A stretch of DNA of 64,000 nt from an uncultured Pelagibacteraceae bacterium (GCA_902616245.1 CACMSB010000002.1:186001-250000), one strand, 5' to 3'. Positions 49,767-58,752 are shown, counted from the stretch's first letter. The notes: generated by a model from the sequence alone, not told the origin. Program-made: numbers and translations.

Positions 49767-50938
49767 TGAAATCCATTGAAAATATAGAAAATATTAAAAA
49801 TAAAAGAGTAATTCTTAGACTTGATTTAAATGTTCCAATAAAGAATGGAAAAATAACAGACGCTGACCGGATTGATAAGGTTATGCCTACACTAGAATTT
49901 CTATTAAAAAAAAAAGCAAAAATTATAATAATTTCTCACGTTGGAAGACCAAAAGGTAAAATAATTAAGGAACTTTCTCTAGATTTGGTATCATTGTATA
50001 TTAAAAGTAAAGTTAAAAAAGAAGTATCATTACTTAAAGAAAATATTTTTAATTTAAATAAAGAAGACATCTTTAAGAGTGCTAAAAATGAGGTGATACT
50101 ACTAGAAAATATTAGATTTTATCCCGAAGAAGAAGCCAACGATGATGAATTTTCAAAGAAATTAGCAAGCTTGGGTGAAATATATGTTAATGATGCATTT
50201 TCGTGTTCACACAGAGATCATGCTTCTATATCAAAAATAACAAAATATATTCCATCGTACAGCGGAATTCAAATTAATGCAGAGGTAAATGCTCTCAACA
50301 AAATAACGTCAAAAATAAAAAAGCCTATAACATGTATAATTGGTGGATCTAAAATATCTTCCAAAATAAATATAATAAAAAATTTAATACCAAAATTTAA
50401 TAGCATTATAATAGTTGGCGCTATGGCGAATAATATATTGAAATACAAAGGTTTAAAAATTGGTAACTCTGTTTATGAAAAAAATATTGATTGGATAATT
50501 CAAGAGATTTTCACGTATGCTGAAAAAAATAAATGTAAAATATATTTTCCGAAAGATGTTAAAATTGGAAAAAAATTGAACGATAAATCTTTTGAAAAAG
50601 ATTTTAAAGATATTGAAGATGATGATATGATACTTGATGTAGGATCAAAAACATTATTTGAAATAAAAAGAATTATTGACGACTCCTCGACAATATTATG
50701 GAACGGACCATTAGGTTACTGTGAAAATGAGAATTTTTCATTAGGAAGCTCAGAAGTTGCAAAATATATAGCAAACAGAGGGAACAAAATATTTTCTGTT
50801 GTTGGTGGAGGCGATACGGTTGCAGTAATTAATTCACTAAATATAAAAGATAAATTTAATTTTGTTTCAACTGCAGGTGGAGCATTTTTAGAATATCTTG
50901 AAGGCAAAGTTCTCCCTGGTATAAAAGCATTAAATTAA
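49766..50938 (+). CDS. pgk: Phosphoglycerate kinase
   Basis: Reversible ATP-forming step of lower glycolysis. N-terminal LRLDLNVPIKNGKITDADRI near residue 18, HVGRPKG near 57, LLENIRFYPEE near 112, FSCSHRDHAS near 155, GGSKISSKI near 194 and GGGDTVAVI near 345. 390 residues, normal. Its ATG overlaps the gap stop codon and its stop directly precedes the aldolase ATG, so gap-pgk-fba are tightly coupled. Confidence 0.97.
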   Translation: MKSIENIENIKNKRVILRLDLNVPIKNGKITDADRIDKVMPTLEFLLKKKAKIIIISHVGRPKGKIIKELSLDLVSLYIKSKVKKEVSLLKENIFNLNKEDIFKSAKNEVILLENIRFYPEEEANDDEFSKKLASLGEIYVNDAFSCSHRDHASISKITKYIPSYSGIQINAEVNALNKITSKIKKPITCIIGGSKISSKINIIKNLIPKFNSIIIVGAMANNILKYKGLKIGNSVYEKNIDWIIQEIFTYAEKNKCKIYFPKDVKIGKKLNDKSFEKDFKDIEDDDMILDVGSKTLFEIKRIIDDSSTILWNGPLGYCENENFSLGSSEVAKYIANRGNKIFSVVGGGDTVAVINSLNIKDKFNFVSTAGGAFLEYLEGKVLPGIKALN

Positions 50939-51949
50939 ATGTCTGAATTAAACAAAATCGCTCTTAAAATATTGTCAAATGGCAAAGGTATACTTGCAGC
51001 TGATGAAAGTACAGCCACAATGACAAAAAGATTAGATTCAGTAAAAGTACATTCCGATGAAAATAATAGACTGCTTTTTAGACAAACTCTTTTTTCATCT
51101 TTATCAATGAAAGAATGCATAGGGGGAGTAATTCTATACGACGAAACAATAAGACAAAAAACTTCTAATGGAAAAACAATACCTGAATTAATAAACTCAA
51201 GTGGTTCATTAACTGGTATTAAAGTCGATACAGGTGCCAAAACATTAGCGGGATCTAAGGAAGAAAAAATTACTGAAGGTTTAGACGGTTTAAGAGAACG
51301 ACTAAAGGAATATCATAAACTTGGAGCAAGATTTACAAAATGGAGAGGTGTCTACCTTATATCTGATAAATATCCAAGCAAATTATCAGTTTCAGCAAAT
51401 GCTCATGCATTAGCTAGATATGCAGCATTAGTCCAAGAAGCAGGAATGGTTCCTATAATTGAACCCGAAGTTTTAATGGATGGTAATCATTCAGCTAAGG
51501 ATTGTTTAACAAAAACATCAGAAGTAATAAGTAAATGTTATGAAGAATTGGAATTGTACAAAATTGATTTAACAGGAACAATATTAAAACCGAACATGAT
51601 TCTACCAGGTAAAGACTCTAACGAAAAAATTTCTAATGATGAAATAGCAGGATTAACATTGGAGTGTTTAAAAAATAATGTGCCTTCATCAGTCCCTGGT
51701 ATAGCTTTTCTCTCTGGTGGTCAAACAGAAATAGAGGCAACAGCTAACCTTAACCAAATAAATATCAATAATAATACAGATTTTATAATGACTTACTCAT
51801 ATGGAAGAGCTCTACAACAAAGTGCACTAAAATTTTGGTCAAAAGATATAAATAACATAGTCGGCACTCAGAAAATTTTCGATCATAGGGCTAAAATGTG
51901 TTCTTTAGCGGCAAAAGGAAAATGGTCAAAAAGTTTTGAAAACTCGTAA
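50939..51949 (+). CDS. Fructose-bisphosphate aldolase class I
   Basis: Schiff-base aldolase for fructose-1,6-bisphosphate, serving gluconeogenesis and glycolysis. Typical class I motifs: GKGILAADESTATMTKR near residue 16, TKWRGVY near 140, EPEVLMDG near 180, the Schiff-base lysine region LKPNMILPG near 218 and FLSGGQTEIEAT near 260, ending in a YSYGRALQ segment. 336 residues. It starts directly after pgk; thiE overlaps its end by 14 bases. It is the eukaryote-like class I type, not FbaA or the archaeal FbaB type. Confidence 0.94.
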   Translation: MSELNKIALKILSNGKGILAADESTATMTKRLDSVKVHSDENNRLLFRQTLFSSLSMKECIGGVILYDETIRQKTSNGKTIPELINSSGSLTGIKVDTGAKTLAGSKEEKITEGLDGLRERLKEYHKLGARFTKWRGVYLISDKYPSKLSVSANAHALARYAALVQEAGMVPIIEPEVLMDGNHSAKDCLTKTSEVISKCYEELELYKIDLTGTILKPNMILPGKDSNEKISNDEIAGLTLECLKNNVPSSVPGIAFLSGGQTEIEATANLNQININNNTDFIMTYSYGRALQQSALKFWSKDINNIVGTQKIFDHRAKMCSLAAKGKWSKSFENS

Positions 51950-52553
51950 TAAAAAATTTATTTATTTAATATCTCCTAATAAAATAATAAATAATTCATT
52001 TTACAATATCTTAAATCAAATTTTTAAATCAAAAAAAGTAAAATTTTTTCAATTAAGACTTAAAAAAGAAAACTTTAAAAAAAAAGTTATAATTGCAAAG
52101 AAAATACTGCAAATTTGTAAAAAAAATAAAGTAAAATTAATTATTAATGACGATCCTAATCTTGCTTTAAAAGTAAATGCACATGGATGTCATTTGGGTC
52201 AAAAAGATATGAATATTTTTGATGCAAGAAAAATTTTAAAAAATAAACTAATTGGAGTTACTTGTCATAATTCAATCAAACTTGCTAAAATTGCTTTATC
52301 AGGAGGTGCGGATTATATTGCATTAGGAGCGTTCTTTAAAACTAAAACCAAAAAAGTTGCACATAAAGCAAACATCAAATCTTTAATTAAAATTAAAAAG
52401 TTAATAAATTTACCAGTTGTTGTTATTGGAGGAATTAATGATAAAAATTATAAAAAACTATTGTTGAATAAAGCAGATTTTTTAGCTATTTCAGGCTACA
52501 TTTGGAATAATAAAAAGTTTAAACCACACCAAGCAATAAAAAAATTAATATGA
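51936..52553 (+). CDS. thiE: Thiamine-phosphate synthase-like protein
   Basis: TIM-barrel enzyme that joins HMP-pyrophosphate and thiazole-phosphate. FFQLRLKKE (phosphate region), LIINDDPNLALKVNAHGCHLGQKDM (typical ThiE INDxxxLA...GxHLGQ), GVTCHNSI and VVIGGIND are recognisable; 205 residues, lysine-rich. TenI proteins are similar, so the exact role is not certain. It overlaps the aldolase by 14 bases and the efp start by four. With thiD it suggests thiamine assembly from imported precursors. Confidence 0.82.
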   Translation: MKTRNKKFIYLISPNKIINNSFYNILNQIFKSKKVKFFQLRLKKENFKKKVIIAKKILQICKKNKVKLIINDDPNLALKVNAHGCHLGQKDMNIFDARKILKNKLIGVTCHNSIKLAKIALSGGADYIALGAFFKTKTKKVAHKANIKSLIKIKKLINLPVVVIGGINDKNYKKLLLNKADFLAISGYIWNNKKFKPHQAIKKLI

Positions 52554-53110
52554 AAATAAACGCAACAGAAATAAGAGTGGGAATGATATTAGAATATAAG
52601 GATGATCTATGGGAAGTATTAAAAACTAATCATGTTAAACCTGGCAAAGGTGGTGCATTTGCTCAGATTGAAATGAAAAGTTTAATTAAAAACACAAAAC
52701 TTAATGAAAGATTTAGGTCGAGCGAAACTGTAGAAAAAGCATCAATAGAAGAAGAAAAATATAATTTCTTGTATAGTGATGAAAGTGATTTTTATTTTAT
52801 GAACCCCTCAACGTTTGAGCAAATTAATTTAAGCAAAAGTATAGTAGGTGATAAGGGTAAAATGCTTACAGAAAATTTAGAGGTAACTATTAACTTTTAT
52901 AATGAAAATCCTTTGAGCATTTTGCTTCCGAACCAATTAACATGTAAAATAGAAACCACAGATGCTGCATTAAAAGGTCAAACTGTTTCTTCTTCCTATA
53001 AACCTGCTATACTTGAAAATGGACTAAGTATACAAGTTCCTCCTTTTATCGAAAGTGGAGACATTGTAATTGTTGACACTAGAACAATGGAATACGTTAA
53101 AAAAAATTAG
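52550..53110 (+). CDS. efp: Elongation factor P
   Basis: Translation factor that relieves stalling at proline stretches. KOW-like domain I with the modification loop HVKPGKGGAF near residue 30 (the lysine after PG is the modified site in other bacteria), then two OB domains, ending in the signature ending around FIESGDIVIVDTRTMEYVKKN. 186 residues, normal. Overlaps the upstream thiE by four bases (ATGA). No modification enzyme is seen nearby. Confidence 0.96.
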   Translation: MKINATEIRVGMILEYKDDLWEVLKTNHVKPGKGGAFAQIEMKSLIKNTKLNERFRSSETVEKASIEEEKYNFLYSDESDFYFMNPSTFEQINLSKSIVGDKGKMLTENLEVTINFYNENPLSILLPNQLTCKIETTDAALKGQTVSSSYKPAILENGLSIQVPPFIESGDIVIVDTRTMEYVKKN

Positions 53111-53111
53111 G

Positions 53112-53858
53112 ATGAATTCAATATCTCCAAATTTAAATTTAATGATAAAAGCCTGTGAAAAGGCATCAAAGGTAATAATAAGAGATTTTGGTGAATTGGA
53201 AAATTTGCAAGTATCAAAAAAGGGTCCAAAAGATTTCGTTACTAAAACTGATAAAAGAGTTGAAAAAATACTTATTGAAGAACTTACAAAAAATAAAAAA
53301 CACTACTCATTTATTACTGAGGAATCTGGAACATTAATTAATAAAAATAAAAATATATTTTGGATAATAGATCCGATTGACGGAACAACAAACTTTTTGC
53401 ATGGCATACCTCATTTTGCAATTTCAATTGCTTTACAAATTGATTATGAAATTGTAACAGGATTAATAGTTGATCCAATTAAAAATGAAATTTTTTATGC
53501 TGAAAAAAATAGTGGAACATTTTTTAACAATAGTAGAGTAAGAGTCTCAAATAAAACAGATCTAGAAGAATGTTTATTTTCAACAAATAATGATGGAATA
53601 AAATCTATCCATCCAAAATTAAATTTAAGAAATACTGGTTGTGCTGCATTAGATATGGCGTATGTTGGTTGCGGAAGGTTAGATGGTTACTTTCATAACA
53701 ATATTAATATATGGGATATTGCAGCTGGAAAAATAATTATAGAAGAGGCTGGTGGGAAAGTTAATAATATTAATAATTATGAAATAAATAAAATTGATAT
53801 TAGAGCTGGAAACTCAGATATTTATCTAAAATTGATGAAAAAACTAAATAACTTTTAA
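53112..53858 (+). CDS. suhB: Inositol monophosphatase family protein (SuhB-like)
   Basis: Mg2+-dependent phosphatase of the IMPase superfamily; SuhB-like members also affect rRNA transcription in other bacteria. Metal-site motifs: TEESG near residue 68, [16 protein letters not shown] near 82 and [15 protein letters not shown] near 200. 248 residues from ATG 53112, which lies one base after the efp stop codon; the frame opens 14 codons earlier inside efp without homology. The efp-suhB order is common in alphaproteobacteria. Confidence 0.9.
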   Translation: MNSISPNLNLMIKACEKASKVIIRDFGELENLQVSKKGPKDFVTKTDKRVEKILIEELTKNKKHYSFITEESGTLINKNKNIFWIIDPIDGTTNFLHGIPHFAISIALQIDYEIVTGLIVDPIKNEIFYAEKNSGTFFNNSRVRVSNKTDLEECLFSTNNDGIKSIHPKLNLRNTGCAALDMAYVGCGRLDGYFHNNINIWDIAAGKIIIEEAGGKVNNINNYEINKIDIRAGNSDIYLKLMKKLNNF

Positions 53859-53893
53859 TTGTTTTTCAGACATTTTTTGCTATAAGCCTGCCC

Positions 53894-54121
53894 ATGAAAA
53901 AAAATTTGCACCCAAAATATCATAAAATTAAAGTTGAGATGACTGATGGATCACAATTTGAGACCATGTCTACTTGGGGATCAGAAAATGAAGTTCTTAA
54001 ATTAGAAATAGATCCAAAATCTCATGCTGCTTGGACAGGTGGAAAACAAAAAATAATGGATAAAGGAAGAATAAGTAAGTTCAATAAAAAATTTTCAAAT
54101 TTTAGGACAGAAAAAAAATAA
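53894..54121 (+). CDS. rpmE: 50S ribosomal protein L31, zinc-free form
   Basis: 75 residues: [24 protein letters not shown] and [21 protein letters not shown] are the L31 pattern of alphaproteobacteria. The CxxC zinc ligands of the C+ type are absent, so it is the C- form. It overlaps trcR by one base. Ribosomal protein rpmJ in this window is also zinc-free. Confidence 0.93.
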   Translation: MKKNLHPKYHKIKVEMTDGSQFETMSTWGSENEVLKLEIDPKSHAAWTGGKQKIMDKGRISKFNKKFSNFRTEKK

Positions 54122-54684
54122 TGTCAGAAGCTCCATTAATGCCAATGGCAACTGCGGTTTGGTTGGTAGAAAATACATCTTTGACTTTTAAGCAAATTGC
54201 AGATTTCTGTAAAATGCATGAAGTAGAAATCCAGGGCATAGCAGATGGTGAAGTAGGAAAAGGAATTGTTGGATACAATCCAATAATTTCAGGACAACTT
54301 TCAAAAGAAGAAATTGAATTATCTTCTGAAGACAAAAATAGATCCCTGAAACTTGTGTCTAGCGAAGTAGAAATTAAAAATAATGAAATAAAAATAAAAA
54401 AATATGTTCCTTTATCAAAAAGACAAGATAAACCAGACTCAACTTTATGGCTAATAAAACAATATCCGATTTTAAAAGACTCACAAATTGCAAGCTTAGT
54501 AGGTATTACAAAAAATTCAGTTACATCAATCAGAAATAAAAGTTATTGGAACTTTAATAATTTAAATGCTAAAGATCCAGTTGCTATGGGACTGTTTTCT
54601 CAAAAAGAATTAAGTGCAGCCATAGAAAAAGCTGAAAGAAGAGTTAAAAGAGAAAAAAAAGAAAAAGAGAAGCTAAATAAATAA
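54121..54684 (+). CDS. trcR: DUF1013 protein, TrcR-like cell-cycle transcriptional regulator
   Basis: Alphaproteobacterial protein with the family start APLMPMATAVWLVENTSLTFKQIADFC, followed by EIQGIADGEVGKGIVGYNPI and a second helix-turn-helix-like segment (KDSQIASLVGITKNSVTSIRNK near residue 120). 187 residues. Caulobacter TrcR, of this family, associates with RNA polymerase and cell-cycle promoters. Here it is coupled to rpmE (one-base overlap) and precedes rpsU. The charged C-terminus is lysine/glutamate-rich. Confidence 0.88.
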   Translation: MSEAPLMPMATAVWLVENTSLTFKQIADFCKMHEVEIQGIADGEVGKGIVGYNPIISGQLSKEEIELSSEDKNRSLKLVSSEVEIKNNEIKIKKYVPLSKRQDKPDSTLWLIKQYPILKDSQIASLVGITKNSVTSIRNKSYWNFNNLNAKDPVAMGLFSQKELSAAIEKAERRVKREKKEKEKLNK

Positions 54685-54709
54685 ATATAAAAATAGACAA
54701 ATAAAAATT

Positions 54710-54739
54710 AAAGTGATATCAAATCGCACTTTTTGGAGG
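54710..54739 (+). promoter_or_regulatory. rpsU leader hairpin and Shine-Dalgarno
   Basis: AAAGTG (54710-54715) can pair with CACTTT (54727-54732), and the strong ribosome-binding sequence GGAGG follows at 54735-54739. The SD lies five bases before an ATT at 54745. This is the best SD match I noticed among nearby genes and it decides the rpsU start. Regulation by the hairpin is inference. Confidence 0.5.
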
Positions 54740-54744
54740 TTGTT

Positions 54745-54939
54745 ATTAAAATAGAAGTAAAAGATAATAATATTGAACAAGCACTGAGAGTTTTAAAAAG
54801 AAAACTTCAGAGAGATGGTTTTTACAAAGTTATAAAGTTAAAGAATACTTATGAAAAACCATCAGAAAAGAAAAAGAGAATTCTACAGGAAAATATAAAA
54901 AGAGTAAAAAAACTTAATAAACTGAAGAATAGGATTTAA
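54745..54939 (+). CDS. rpsU: 30S ribosomal protein S21, apparent ATT start
   Basis: About 64 residues: KDNNIEQALRVLKRKLQRDG and YEKPSEKKKR are clear S21 motifs. In S21 proteins six residues normally precede DNN; this points to ATT 54745, which gives (M)KIEVKDNN and sits five bases after GGAGG. The only other in-frame candidate, TTG 54733, would put the SD inside the gene and add four residues. ATT as a start is rare and is known from infC. S21 takes part in start-site selection. tRNA-fMet follows immediately. Confidence 0.85.
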   Translation: MKIEVKDNNIEQALRVLKRKLQRDGFYKVIKLKNTYEKPSEKKKRILQENIKRVKKLNKLKNRI

Positions 54940-54942
54940 TAT

Positions 54943-55019
54943 CGCGGGGTGGAGCAGCCTGGTAGCTCGCAAGGCTCATAACCTTGAGGTCGGCGGTTCA
55001 AATCCGTCCCCCGCAACCA
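54943..55019 (+). tRNA. Initiator tRNA-Met (anticodon CAT)
   Basis: 77 bases with encoded CCA. The unpaired C1-A72 end (CGCGGGG/CCCCGCA) marks an initiator tRNA. Anticodon loop CTCATAA in stem CAAGG/CCTTG; only two of the usual three G-C pairs are present (A29-T41 replaces the first), a variation reported among alphaproteobacteria. T-arm GGCGGTTCAAATCCGTC. It lies just downstream of rpsU and six bases from convergent tal. Confidence 0.95.
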
Positions 55020-55025
55020 AAACTG

Positions 55026-55718
55026 TTATATCGAAAATTTTGACTTCCTAGCATCCTCTAGAAAGCCTTTAACTGTCAAGAGTGTTAAATCGTTATATTT
55101 TTTTTTAAACTTTTCAATTTTTTCAATTATAGAAGGTGGGGCAGTTATTATATGACATTTTAAATCTTTAGCTTGTAGATAATTATAGGCTTCTCTAGTG
55201 CTAGCCCATAATATTTCAACATTCTTAAATTTTTTAGATAGCTTCAAACTTTTATTAAACTCAGGAATTGGGTCTTTTCCAATATCGGCCATTCTACCAG
55301 CAAAAATAGAAATTATAACTTTCGTTTTTTTATTAATTACTTTTAATATTTTTTTTGTTTGCGAGGAATTGTAAACAGCAGTTATATTAATTTTTATATT
55401 TTTAGAATTTAAATAACGAATTGTTCTTAACATATAATCACCTTTTGAATTACAAATAGGAATTTTAACATATACATTTTTTCCCCATTTGCTTATTTGC
55501 TCTCCCTGCAAAATCATTCCTTCATTGTTATCTGAGAAAACTTCGATTGAGATAGGTTTTTTTGTTATTTTTAATATTTGTTTACAATATAATTTATAAT
55601 CTTTTGCTCCAGCTTTTCTCATTAAACTTGGGTTTGTTGTGAAACCCTTCACAATTTTCTTTTTATTAAATTTTTTTATAATTTTTTTATCAGCAATGTC
55701 ACAAAAAATCTTTGTCAA
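55026..55718 (-). CDS. tal: Transaldolase family protein
   Basis: Schiff-base TIM-barrel aldolase of the small transaldolase/fructose-6-phosphate aldolase group, 230 residues. Visible: FCDIADKKII at the start, GFTTNPSLMRKAG near residue 24, the catalytic lysine in VYVKIPI near 84, NITAVYNSSQ near 110 and SIFAGRMADIGKDP near 138. Together with tkt it would complete the non-oxidative pentose phosphate branch. Last of the minus run after pntB (one-base gap). Whether it uses sedoheptulose-7-phosphate or free dihydroxyacetone cannot be told. Confidence 0.87.
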   Translation of the reverse strand: MTKIFCDIADKKIIKKFNKKKIVKGFTTNPSLMRKAGAKDYKLYCKQILKITKKPISIEVFSDNNEGMILQGEQISKWGKNVYVKIPICNSKGDYMLRTIRYLNSKNIKINITAVYNSSQTKKILKVINKKTKVIISIFAGRMADIGKDPIPEFNKSLKLSKKFKNVEILWASTREAYNYLQAKDLKCHIITAPPSIIEKIEKFKKKYNDLTLLTVKGFLEDARKSKFSI

Positions 55719-55719
55719 T

Positions 55720-57114
55720 TTAAAGACTCTTTACAATTTCCTCGGTCATTTTTTTTGCATCTGCGAATAACATTAGAGTATTATCTCGATAAAATAAATC
55801 ATTGTCAATTCCAGCATAACCGGGAGATAAGCTTCTTTTTACAAATAAAACTGACTTACTTTTTTCAACATCAAGTACTGGCATGCCATAAATAGGACTT
55901 TGAGGATCTGATTTTGCCACTGGATTTGTAACGTCGTTTGCACCAATCACATAAGCAACATCGCAATTTGCAAAATCATTATTAATTTCCTCTAACTCAA
56001 AAACTTCATCGTAAGGCACATTCGCCTCTGCAAGTAAAACATTCATGTGACCTGGCATTCTTCCAGCAACAGGATGAATTGCATAAGAAACTTTAACTCC
56101 ATTTTTTTTTAGTGCATCTACCATTTCTCTTAATGCGTGTTGTGCTTGAGCCACAGCCATACCATAACCAGGCACAATTATGACTGATGAAGCATTTTTC
56201 ATTAAAAAAGCTGCATCATCAGCATTTCCATTCTTAACTGGTTTTTGTTCCTTTGATTTTGCTGTTGAAGACTGATCTGTTGCACCCCACCCACCTAATA
56301 TTACATTAAAGAAAGATCTGTTCATGCCTTTACACATTATATATGAAAGAATAGCTCCAGAAGAACCCACTAATGCTCCCGTTATTATCAGAGCTGTATT
56401 TTCCAAAGTAAATCCAATACCAGCAGCTGCCCAGCCAGAATAAGAATTTAACATTGAAATTACAACTGGCATGTCCGCACCACCAATAGGAATAATTATT
56501 AAAACACCTAACAAAAATGAAATAGCTACAACTGTCCAGAATAAATAATTAGATTGGTTTAAGCATAAATAAGTAACTAATATTATTATAGATATACCCA
56601 GTATTAGATTTATAATATGCTGACCCGAGAAAGTTATTGGGGCACCTGACATTATTCCTCTTAATTTTAAAAATGCTATAATTGATCCAGAAAAAGTGAT
56701 TGCTCCTATTGCTGCACCTAAAGACATTTCAATTAAACTTGCTAATTTTATATTTCCAACTACTCCTAAATTAAAAGCATCAGGCTTTAAAAAAGCTGAG
56801 ATGGCTACGAAAACTGCTGCCAAACCTACTAAACTATGGAAACCTGCCACTAATTCTGGCATTGCAGTCATTGGAATTCTAAAAGCTATAAAAGCTCCAA
56901 TAGAACCACCTACTAATAAAAAAACGAATATATAAATTAACCCCAGGCCAAAGTTGCCAACAGATAAAAAAGTAACAGCAATAGCGATTATCATCCCGGC
57001 GATACCAAAATAATTTCCTTGCCTTGAGGTTTCAGGTGAGGATAATCCACGCAAAGCTAGGATAAAAAGTATCCCAGAAATTAGATAAAAAGTAGCTGAT
57101 AAGTTTGCCGACAT
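55720..57114 (-). CDS. pntB: Proton-translocating transhydrogenase, beta subunit
   Basis: Part of the membrane enzyme that uses the proton gradient to reduce NADP+ with NADH. The membrane half (residues 1-270) has about eight or nine helices including GNYFGIAGMIIAIAVTFLS; the C-terminal NADP-binding domain has VIIVPGYGMAVAQAQHALREM near 312, HPVAGRMPGHMNVLLAEA near 345, YVIGANDVTNPVAK and SLSPGYAGIDN. 464 residues, full length. Follows pntAB by six bases. Confidence 0.97.
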   Translation of the reverse strand: MSANLSATFYLISGILFILALRGLSSPETSRQGNYFGIAGMIIAIAVTFLSVGNFGLGLIYIFVFLLVGGSIGAFIAFRIPMTAMPELVAGFHSLVGLAAVFVAISAFLKPDAFNLGVVGNIKLASLIEMSLGAAIGAITFSGSIIAFLKLRGIMSGAPITFSGQHIINLILGISIIILVTYLCLNQSNYLFWTVVAISFLLGVLIIIPIGGADMPVVISMLNSYSGWAAAGIGFTLENTALIITGALVGSSGAILSYIMCKGMNRSFFNVILGGWGATDQSSTAKSKEQKPVKNGNADDAAFLMKNASSVIIVPGYGMAVAQAQHALREMVDALKKNGVKVSYAIHPVAGRMPGHMNVLLAEANVPYDEVFELEEINNDFANCDVAYVIGANDVTNPVAKSDPQSPIYGMPVLDVEKSKSVLFVKRSLSPGYAGIDNDLFYRDNTLMLFADAKKMTEEIVKSL

Positions 57115-57120
57115 TAAAAT

Positions 57121-57423
57121 TTATTTTTTTTTCTTTTTGTACATTTGTAGCATTCTTTGAGTTACTAGAAATCCTCCAAAGATGTTAACCGATGCCAGTA
57201 TTATTGCCAAATATCCAAAAACTGTTGAAGTTTCGAAAATTTCATCTGATGATCCGGCTAATGCAGCAATAATTGCTCCAACGATAATTACGGACGAAAT
57301 CGCGTTAGTAACCGACATTAAAGGTGTATGTAAAGAAGGGGTAACGCTCCATACGACATAATAGCCAACAAATATTGAGAGGATAAAAATACTTAATCTA
57401 AATATGAACGGGTCGATTTCCAT
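57121..57423 (-). CDS. Proton-translocating transhydrogenase, alpha-2 subunit
   Basis: 100 residues with three predicted membrane helices (about 8-30, 35-56 and 65-85); HTPLMSVTNAISSVIIVGA and the C-terminal GGFLVTQRMLQMYKK are the PntAB (alpha-2) pattern. This is the split arrangement, in which the membrane part of PntA is a separate polypeptide. It directly abuts pntAA. Symbol in use elsewhere is pntAB. Confidence 0.93.
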   Translation of the reverse strand: MEIDPFIFRLSIFILSIFVGYYVVWSVTPSLHTPLMSVTNAISSVIIVGAIIAALAGSSDEIFETSTVFGYLAIILASVNIFGGFLVTQRMLQMYKKKKK

Positions 57424-58512
57424 TTATTTAACCTTTGTTTTTTCTATAATTTCATCTTCCAAATTTATTGAAATTTTTTTAGCTTTTGTGTCATATAAAT
57501 TACTGACAAAATTAAACATATTTTTAGCATATAAATTTGAAGATGAAACTGGTAATTTATTTAATATATTTTTATCACCAAAAATTTTTACTCCGTTATA
57601 ATCTACCAATTCATCAACTTTAGTCATTTCAGAATTTCCACCCTGCAAAGCGGCTAAATCATATATAACTGATCCATTTTGCATAACATCAATCATATCT
57701 TTTTTAATTATCAGTGGTGCTTTTTTTCCAGGTATTAAAGCTGTACAAATTACTATATCTATTTTTTTTAGAGTTTCTTTTAACAATTCTTCCTGCTTTA
57801 TTTTAAAATCCGATGAAGTTTCTTTTGCATAACCTCCCTCGGTTTCCAAGTTTTCAGAGCCTTCTACTATCAAAAACTTTCCTCCCAAACTTTCAACCTG
57901 TTCTTTGGATGCAACTCTTACATCTGTTGCATAAACTATTGCACCCATTCTTTTAGCGGTTGCAATTGCTTGTAAGCCAGCAACACCTGCACCAACTACT
58001 AAAACTTTTGCTGCTGAAATTGTACCTGCTGCAGTCATCATCATTGGTATAGCTTTTTCAAATAGAGAAAAAGAGTCGATTACCGCTTTATAACCTGCAA
58101 GATTTGCTTGAGAAGATAAAATATCCATAGATTGAGCTCTTGTAATTCTTGGCAAAAGCTCCAAAGAAAAACAATTAATGTTTCTTTTATTTAAATTTTC
58201 TATCTTTGCTTGGTTTGCATAAGGATTTAAAACACCAATAATTGTTTGATCAGACTTTATCGAACTTAATATTTGATCGTTGGGAATTCCCAACTGAACA
58301 ATTAAGTTTGATTTGCTAATTACTTCATTTTCATTTTTTAAAATTTCTACACCTTCTTGTTTGTAGTCGTTATCACTCAAACCTATATGTTTTGCATAAC
58401 CCTGATTAATACAAATACTCATTCCAAGGGATTTATATTTTTTTATAATTTCAGGTGTAATTGCTACCCTTTTCTCTGTGCTTTTATCTTCTGATACTGA
58501 TCCTATTATCAT
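57424..58512 (-). CDS. Proton-translocating transhydrogenase, alpha-1 (NAD-binding) subunit
   Basis: Hydrophilic NAD(H)-binding subunit of the split transhydrogenase, related to alanine dehydrogenase. From ATG 58512 (362 residues): EKRVAITPEIIKKYKSLG at the start, VLVVGAGVAGLQAIATAKRMGA near residue 170, then VIYDLAALQGGNSE near 305. The frame opens 20 codons earlier within the coxIV-like gene, but MIIGSVSEDKS is the family start and lies two bases after that gene's stop. First of the three pnt genes. Confidence 0.94.
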   Translation of the reverse strand: MIIGSVSEDKSTEKRVAITPEIIKKYKSLGMSICINQGYAKHIGLSDNDYKQEGVEILKNENEVISKSNLIVQLGIPNDQILSSIKSDQTIIGVLNPYANQAKIENLNKRNINCFSLELLPRITRAQSMDILSSQANLAGYKAVIDSFSLFEKAIPMMMTAAGTISAAKVLVVGAGVAGLQAIATAKRMGAIVYATDVRVASKEQVESLGGKFLIVEGSENLETEGGYAKETSSDFKIKQEELLKETLKKIDIVICTALIPGKKAPLIIKKDMIDVMQNGSVIYDLAALQGGNSEMTKVDELVDYNGVKIFGDKNILNKLPVSSSNLYAKNMFNFVSNLYDTKAKKISINLEDEIIEKTKVK

Positions 58513-58514
58513 TT

Positions 58515-58625
58515 TTAAATAAGGAAGATTGCCATTAAGACGAGCACAACAGTAACTGCAACACAACCCCAAAGAACAAATTTTGTAAAATTATTCCAAG
58601 TATTTTTGTGAGCATCATTATCCAT
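58515..58625 (-). CDS. Small aa3-type cytochrome oxidase subunit IV-like protein
   Basis: A 36-residue frame: MDNDAHKNTWNNFTKF followed by one membrane helix (about residues 16-36). The pattern, a short soluble HxxTWxxFxKF segment and a single helix, matches the bacterial aa3-type cytochrome c oxidase subunit IV family, and this family commonly stands just before pntAA in alphaproteobacteria. It ends two bases before pntAA and starts one base after rpmJ. No oxidase genes are nearby. Confidence 0.75.
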   Translation of the reverse strand: MDNDAHKNTWNNFTKFVLWGCVAVTVVLVLMAIFLI

Positions 58626-58626
58626 T

Positions 58627-58752
58627 TTATTTTTGTCTGGCTTTAAATTTAGGATTTTTTTTATTTATAATATAAACTCGACCTCGTCTTCTAACTAACT
58701 TTGAATTGAGATCTCTTTTTTTTAGAGATTTTAAAGAACTTGCTATTTTCAT
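58627..58752 (-). CDS. rpmJ: 50S ribosomal protein L36, zinc-free form
   Basis: A 41-residue frame; [32 protein letters not shown] are the L36 pattern. The four zinc ligands (Cys, Cys, Cys, His) of the usual form are absent, as in the longer YkgO-type L36. Starts at ATG 58752, one base before the oxidase-like gene. Too short to appear in ordinary ORF scans. It follows the epimerase by seven bases. Confidence 0.9.
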   Translation of the reverse strand: MKIASSLKSLKKRDLNSKLVRRRGRVYIINKKNPKFKARQK

